From positions 1 to 26,165 of the forward strand of contig CAKRKX010000029.1 of NCBI GenBank assembly GCA_934358675.1: a DNA stretch of 26,165 bases. The letters run 5' to 3'. The position numbers and the translations under genes are program-made. Positions 22,393-26,165 of the stretch are shown here, piece by piece (the stretch's first letter is position 1; every line of letters starts with the position of its first letter). A model generated the notes under the pieces. That model was not told the DNA's origin. It worked only from the letters and a program-made list of their open reading frames with translations, and ran no database searches. Source of the DNA: an uncultured Agathobacter sp. (GTDB lineage Bacteria; Bacillota; Clostridia; Lachnospirales; Lachnospiraceae).

Positions 22393-24210
22393 CTACTTAT
22401 GCTCAGGTTCGTCTTGCTCGTTCTTCTTGCCGGACTTCTTCTCCGGAAGTGCATACTTCTTGGAAAGCTCGTAGAACTCCTCCTCAAACCAAGGCGCCTT
22501 CTCCTCCTTTAACACGTCCAGATACTCATGCGTGTCAAAACCATCTTCATTCACGCGGATCATACATACCGCGATATTTGAACAGTGATCCGAGATACGC
22601 TCATAGTTTGTGATCATATCCTCAAGGATCAGTCCAAGCTCGATCGTACATTTGCCTTTGCGCAGGCGGCGGATATGTCGCTGCTTCAACTCGATGTTCA
22701 GACTGTCGATTACCTGCTCAAACGGCTCAATGGTGCGCGCTTTTTCCAGGTCTCCCAATACGAAGGCCTCCATCGTCTGATCCACGATATCGCGGAGCGC
22801 ATCAGAGAACACTGTCAGTTCCTCCACCGCTTTTCTGGAGAATTCCAGTTTCTTCTCATGCATCTGCTTTGTGGAATCCGTGATGTTGACCGCATGATCG
22901 GAAATTCGTTCAAAATTGCCGATACAGTGAAGCAGGACGGAAAGCGTCCGGCTGTCATTTAAGGACAGATCACAGTTGTTCAGCTTGACCAGATACGTTC
23001 CGATCGCATCCTCATAACGGTCCACGCTCTGCTCCAGCTCAATGATCTGTTCAACTCTGCTTTCACTATACATGTTTACATTATCAAGTGCAAGATGAAG
23101 TGCATCTCTTGACTCCTGCGCCATCTTGACTGCCGCGTTACGGCACATCTCCATCGCAAATGCCGGTTTCTCCAAGAAACGCTCATCCAGGATTGCAAGC
23201 TCGTCCGGAATCTCCTCAACTTCTCCCGCATGCTCCGGGATCGTAAGCTGTGCCAGTTTTACAAGCTTATCGGCAAGCGGATACAATACAAGTACCGCTC
23301 CGATGTTAAAAAGCGAATGAACAACTGCGATTCCGGCGGCATTGGCAGGATCGTTCATGAATGCGAATCCGCCGATGATCGCATTGATACTGTAGAATAC
23401 AACCATGAACAGGATCGTTCCGATCAGGTTGAAATACAGATGGATCATAGATGCACGCTTTGCATTCTTGCTTGCACCGATCGATGAAATGATCGCAGTC
23501 ACACAGGTTCCGATGTTCTGTCCCATAATGATCGGGATCGCGGTCTTGTAACCGACCGCACCGGTGATACACAATGCCTGTAAGATTCCGACAGAAGCCG
23601 AAGAACTCTGAATAACTGCTGTCAGAACAAGTCCTGCGAGCATACCGAGGATCGGGTTGGAGAACATCGTCAGAACACTTGTAAATTTCTCGTTTTCCGC
23701 AAGCGGAGCCACCGCGCCGCTCATCGTATCCATTCCGAACATCAGGATTGCGAATCCGACCAGAATGTTTCCGATGTCCTTCTTCTTATTGTTATCCTTT
23801 GCCGTCATGATCATTACAATACCGATTGCTGCAAGTACCGGTGAAAATGACGATGGTTTCAAAAGCTGTACAAACAGGCTTGATCCCTGAATGCCGGACA
23901 GCGACAGAATCCATGACGTTACGGTCGTTCCGATATTCGCACCCATGATGATGCCGACAGCCTGCGAAAGCTGCATGATGCCGGAATTGACAAATCCGAC
24001 AACCATTACCGTTGTCGCTGAGGACGACTGGATGATTGCAGTCACAACCACACCGAGAAGAACTGCCATAATACGCTTTGAGGTCAGCTTCTCTAATATC
24101 TGCTCCAGTTTACCTCCCGATAATTTTGCGAGTCCGTCTCCCATCGCATCCATTCCATACAGGAACATGGCGAGTCCGCCAATCATTGTCAGAACACTGA
24201 ATATGTTCAT
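22393..24210 (-). CDS. Na/Pi cotransporter family protein with PhoU-like domain (NptA/YjbB type)
   Basis: 605-residue membrane protein of the Na+/phosphate cotransporter II-related family. The N-terminal half (about 1-330) holds two inverted repeats, each with the diagnostic QSSSA motif: IIQSSSATTVMVVGFVNSG (59-77) and VIQSSSASVGILQA (199-212), plus GANIGTTVTSW and GQNIGTCVTAI. The C-terminal half (about 345-570) is a cytoplasmic PhoU-like helical domain with two copies of the PhoU motif, FERISDHAVNI and YERISDHCSNIA. Tail is charged (EKKSGKKNEQDEPEHK). In E. coli YjbB the relative exports phosphate; direction here is unknown. RBS AAAGGAG. Sits downstream of the structured element under a Pho-box promoter. 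Confidence 0.93.
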   Translation of the reverse strand: MNIFSVLTMIGGLAMFLYGMDAMGDGLAKLSGGKLEQILEKLTSKRIMAVLLGVVVTAIIQSSSATTVMVVGFVNSGIMQLSQAVGIIMGANIGTTVTSWILSLSGIQGSSLFVQLLKPSSFSPVLAAIGIVMIMTAKDNNKKKDIGNILVGFAILMFGMDTMSGAVAPLAENEKFTSVLTMFSNPILGMLAGLVLTAVIQSSSASVGILQALCITGAVGYKTAIPIIMGQNIGTCVTAIISSIGASKNAKRASMIHLYFNLIGTILFMVVFYSINAIIGGFAFMNDPANAAGIAVVHSLFNIGAVLVLYPLADKLVKLAQLTIPEHAGEVEEIPDELAILDERFLEKPAFAMEMCRNAAVKMAQESRDALHLALDNVNMYSESRVEQIIELEQSVDRYEDAIGTYLVKLNNCDLSLNDSRTLSVLLHCIGNFERISDHAVNITDSTKQMHEKKLEFSRKAVEELTVFSDALRDIVDQTMEAFVLGDLEKARTIEPFEQVIDSLNIELKQRHIRRLRKGKCTIELGLILEDMITNYERISDHCSNIAVCMIRVNEDGFDTHEYLDVLKEEKAPWFEEEFYELSKKYALPEKKSGKKNEQDEPEHK

Positions 24211-24240
24211 ACTCTCTCTCCTTTATACGTTGCGCCGGCC

Positions 24241-24758
24241 GCTTGTCCATTCGGGGATATTGTATTTCTCCCGCGATGTATTTACCATATTTCATTTACT
24301 AGTCATCTGGAATCACGAAGTTTTCGCATAAAGCCGTTCCCTTTTTTTATGATTTATGTCCGCCAAAGTTTGGACAATTCCGAAGGCGGTTGTTCGCCGG
24401 GGCACAGACTGCGTCCGATGGATTTCGTGTCTGCCTTACGCGGAGTGCTGAGCAAAACCGTGCCCGCGGGTTGCGTTTGCGCCCTCGTTCCAATAGTGGC
24501 TTTTCTCTATTCATCCTTGGGCGACATTAACCAAGAGCGGGCACAATAAAATTTGTGAAGTGCTCCGCTTAGGCAGACTAGAAATTTTGAGCGCATCTGT
24601 GTCCGGCGGACACCGCCCGGAATCGTTCAAACGTTGTCGTACACAAAAATCAAGGGAACGGCATAACGCTGAAAACTTCAGCGATTCCATCTGAAACCGT
24701 AAATAAAATATGGTAAATACATCGCATGGACTTACATAAGCCCTCCGAATGGATAAGC
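24241..24758 (-). ncRNA. Large structured RNA / leader element (unassigned)
   Basis: A 518-bp element fills most of the 704-bp gap 24211-24914. Its ends pair as one long interrupted helix: A 24241-24254 with 24745-24758 (13 of 14); B 24273-24299 with 24699-24725 (26 of 27 plus one wobble); C 24308-24343 with 24652-24689 (with single bulges). As minus-strand RNA four of the unmatched positions become G-U wobbles; as plus-strand RNA only one does. The inner 308 nt hold more: GTGTCC-GGC-GGACAC (24599-24613), GTCTGCC/GGCAGAC (24429-24435, 24572-24578), CGCCC/GGGCG around AATAG/CTATT (24480-24523), GTGCCCGC/GCGGGCAC (24460-24467, 24537-24544). There is no U-run at the 3' end, so it reads into the cotransporter. 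Not recognised as RNase P, tmRNA, SRP or an intron. OLE-, ROOL- or GOLLD-like RNAs, or a miniature inverted-repeat element, are alternatives. Confidence 0.65.
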
Positions 24759-24785
24759 GCCGCCTTCTTATCTAGGTTCGAAAGT

Positions 24786-24840
24786 ATCATATCGTACGTA
24801 TGTAAAATTTAAATGTAATGTTATGTAAAGTTTGTGTAAA
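24786..24840 (-). promoter_or_regulatory. Pho-box promoter upstream of the structured element and Na/Pi cotransporter
   Basis: On the minus strand TTTACA occurs at 24840-24835 and 24829-24824 (11 bp apart), ATTACA at 24819-24814 and TTTACA at 24806-24801, followed after 9 bp by -10 TATGAT (24791-24786). There is no -35, as in PhoP/PhoB-activated promoters (Bacillus PhoP repeat TTWACA every 11 bp). Predicted start near 24779. The likely activator is the PhoP-like regulator encoded downstream. Confidence 0.78.
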
Positions 24841-24843
24841 ATT

Positions 24844-24902
24844 AAAAAAGCAGACTTTCCCTTCGTTTTTGTCTGTTTCAAAAACAAATTGGAAAAGTCT
24901 GC
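24844..24902 (-). terminator. Rho-independent terminator of the pst-phoU operon
   Basis: Outer stem GCAGACTTTCC/GGAAAAGTCTGC (24850-24860, 24891-24902, one bulge) with inner GTTTTTG/CAAAAAC (24865-24871, 24879-24885), then six U on the minus strand. It lies 12 bp after phoU, and its U-run directly abuts the Pho repeats. Confidence 0.88.
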
Positions 24903-24914
24903 AAATTGTAAAAA

Positions 24915-25568
24915 TTACTGATTGGCGCTATTCTTCTTGTCGTCCAAAGCAAAAATGATATTTTCCGCAAGGTTGGTCGCATGATCACCGATTCGCTCGA
25001 AATACTTTGCAACCATCAGCATATCGGCCGCCTGTTCACTGACCGCCGGATTCTTCTGGATCAGTTCGATCAGTTCCTGCTTATTTTTGTTAAACAGATC
25101 ATCCACGATATCGTCGTGATCGATGACGCTCTGTGCCTTTAACATATCTTTCTCGACATAAGCCTCGATGCTTCGGATCAGCATAAGTACAGTCTCGCTC
25201 GCCATCTTCTTGATGTCGCTGAGATCAGCAACATACGGCCCTTTCGACATCATGATCGTCATCTCGGAGATGTCCGCCGCATGATCGCCGATTCGCTCCA
25301 TGTCCGTTACCATCTTCATCGCTGCGGAGATGACACGCAGATCACGCGCAACGGGCTGCTGCTGCATCAACAGATTGAAACAGGTGCTCTCGATCTTCTT
25401 CTGCTCGCGATCCACCTCGGCATCGCCGTCCATGATCTCTTTTGCGAGTTCCGTATTCTGTCCGATCAAAGCCTCGATCGCTTTTTGAATTCTTTCCTCT
25501 ATCATGCTGCCCATATGCATCATTTCCTGGTTGAGCATATGAAGCTGCTCGTCAAATTTCGTACGCAT
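24915..25568 (-). CDS. phoU: Phosphate-signalling protein PhoU
   Basis: 217-residue cytoplasmic negative regulator of the Pho response that links the PstSCAB transporter to PhoR. Two tandem three-helix repeats are seen, each with the metal-binding PhoU motif: VTDMERIGDHAADISE (about 87-102) and AKYFERIGDHATNLAE (about 187-202). N-terminus [20 protein letters not shown] is typical. Its ATG overlaps the pstB stop by one base (TAATG), with GGGAGG 8 bp upstream, so it is translationally coupled to pstB. Last gene of the pst operon; a terminator follows. Confidence 0.96.
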   Translation of the reverse strand: MRTKFDEQLHMLNQEMMHMGSMIEERIQKAIEALIGQNTELAKEIMDGDAEVDREQKKIESTCFNLLMQQQPVARDLRVISAAMKMVTDMERIGDHAADISEMTIMMSKGPYVADLSDIKKMASETVLMLIRSIEAYVEKDMLKAQSVIDHDDIVDDLFNKNKQELIELIQKNPAVSEQAADMLMVAKYFERIGDHATNLAENIIFALDDKKNSANQ

Positions 25569-26165
25569 TAGCCGAACCTCCCTGTAATATAATCTTCTGT
25601 CCGCTTATCCTTCGGATAAGAGAAAATCGTCTTCGTATCGCCGTACTCCACCATCTCTCCAACAAGGAAAAATGCGGTATCATCCGACACACGGAGTGCC
25701 TGCTGCATATTGTGGGTTACGACAACGACCGTATACTTCTTCTTCAGATCCTCCATCAGTTCCTCGATCTTGGATGTTGAGATCGGATCGAGAGCGGAAG
25801 TCGGCTCATCCATCAGAAGTACTTCCGGCTGTACGGCAAGCGCACGCGCGATACAGATTCGCTGCTGCTGTCCGCCGGAGAGACCCAAAGCGGATTTCTT
25901 TAACCGATCCTTGACCTCATCGAAGATGGCAGCTCCGCGAAGGCTTTCCTCCACGATCGCGTCAAGTTTCGCCTTGTCCTTGATGCCGTGCACACGCGGT
26001 CCGTATGCGATGTTGTCATAAATGCTCATTGGAAATGGATTCGGCTGCTGGAACACCATTCCGACACGTTTTCTCAAAACGGTGGTATCCACACCCTCAC
26101 CATAGATATCTTCATCGTCAAGCTTAAGCTTGCCGGTGATTCGCACATTATCGATCAGATCGTTC
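25568..26165 (-). CDS. pstB: Phosphate ABC transporter ATP-binding protein, 5' end beyond window
   Basis: ATPase of the PstSCAB high-affinity phosphate importer. 198 residues are visible; about 50 N-terminal residues with Walker A lie outside the window. The visible part starts NDLIDN and shows Q-loop [21 protein letters not shown] signature [16 protein letters not shown], Walker [14 protein letters not shown] and the H-switch [17 protein letters not shown] and YGPRVHG are PstB-specific. Ends [10 protein letters not shown] as usual. A GTG at 26144-26146 is internal, not the start. pstS, pstC and pstA are expected just beyond the window edge. Confidence 0.97.
   Translation of the reverse strand, partial: NDLIDNVRITGKLKLDDEDIYGEGVDTTVLRKRVGMVFQQPNPFPMSIYDNIAYGPRVHGIKDKAKLDAIVEESLRGAAIFDEVKDRLKKSALGLSGGQQQRICIARALAVQPEVLLMDEPTSALDPISTSKIEELMEDLKKKYTVVVVTHNMQQALRVSDDTAFFLVGEMVEYGDTKTIFSYPKDKRTEDYITGRFG

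Noticed and set aside
21822..22613. 263-codon plus-strand frame across the PhoP-like gene and cotransporter 3' end
   Set aside because: Shadow of two real minus-strand genes, spans their gap, no start signal.
24349..24549. 66-codon plus-strand frame in the structured element
   Set aside because: No ribosome site, and it runs through paired helices on the strand less favoured by wobble counts.
24241..24758. RNase P RNA, tmRNA, SRP RNA or a group I/II intron
   Set aside because: Their conserved core strings (for example RNase P GAGGAAAGUCC, tmRNA CCA-ending acceptor, group II domain V) were not found in either strand.

Overview
The window looks like chromosomal DNA of a Clostridia member, most likely a Lachnospiraceae gut anaerobe (Roseburia/Agathobacter-like; the genus is a guess). 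Reasons: strong AGGAGG-type ribosome sites, the Na/Pi cotransporter-PhoU-PhoPR layout, a PF12784-type Rpn nuclease, an aerobic-pathway-free tetrapyrrole cluster and the Firmicutes-type LexA site. No rRNA, tRNA, CRISPR array or complete insertion sequence was seen.

Left part (1-8000): a PIN toxin / Phd-YefM antitoxin pair cut by the window edge; tcdA (tRNA t6A cyclisation); a cytidylate-kinase-like protein co-transcribed with an ArsB/NhaD-type ion transporter; a palindrome-rich gap; a PutP-type Na+/solute symporter divergent from a LysR regulator; and an Eis-like GNAT acetyltransferase.

Middle (8000-15900): an early tetrapyrrole operon on the minus strand (precorrin-2 dehydrogenase, hemB, hemL, hemA, hemC) that runs from glutamyl-tRNA to hydroxymethylbilane and includes the siroheme/corrin branch enzyme but no HemD or CobA; a divergent small membrane protein (CmpB family); the pyrBI aspartate transcarbamoylase operon; and a divergent PH-domain protein with a calcium-loop-like tail.

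Accessory part (15900-20270): a compact locus with the layout of an Fst-like type I toxin-antitoxin system. It has a LexA (SOS) box on an extended -10 promoter, a strong ribosome site, a hydrophobic 30-codon peptide split by a one-base slip in a T7 run, a bidirectional terminator, and a convergent promoter for a roughly 70-nt antisense RNA that can pair with the toxin leader. Next come an Rpn-nuclease/VOC operon and a Cache-type chemoreceptor with an unusual tandem-repeat promoter region.

Right part (20270-26165): a phosphate regulon, all on the minus strand: pstB (partial) - phoU - terminator - Pho-box promoter - a 518-bp highly structured element - Na/Pi cotransporter - PhoP-like regulator - PhoR-like kinase. 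The structured element starts about 20 nt after the predicted Pho-controlled transcription start and ends about 30 nt before the cotransporter start codon. Its two ends pair over about 75 bp, with more G-U wobbles if transcribed on the minus strand. It is the strongest candidate for something undescribed: a phosphate-starvation-induced large structured RNA or leader.
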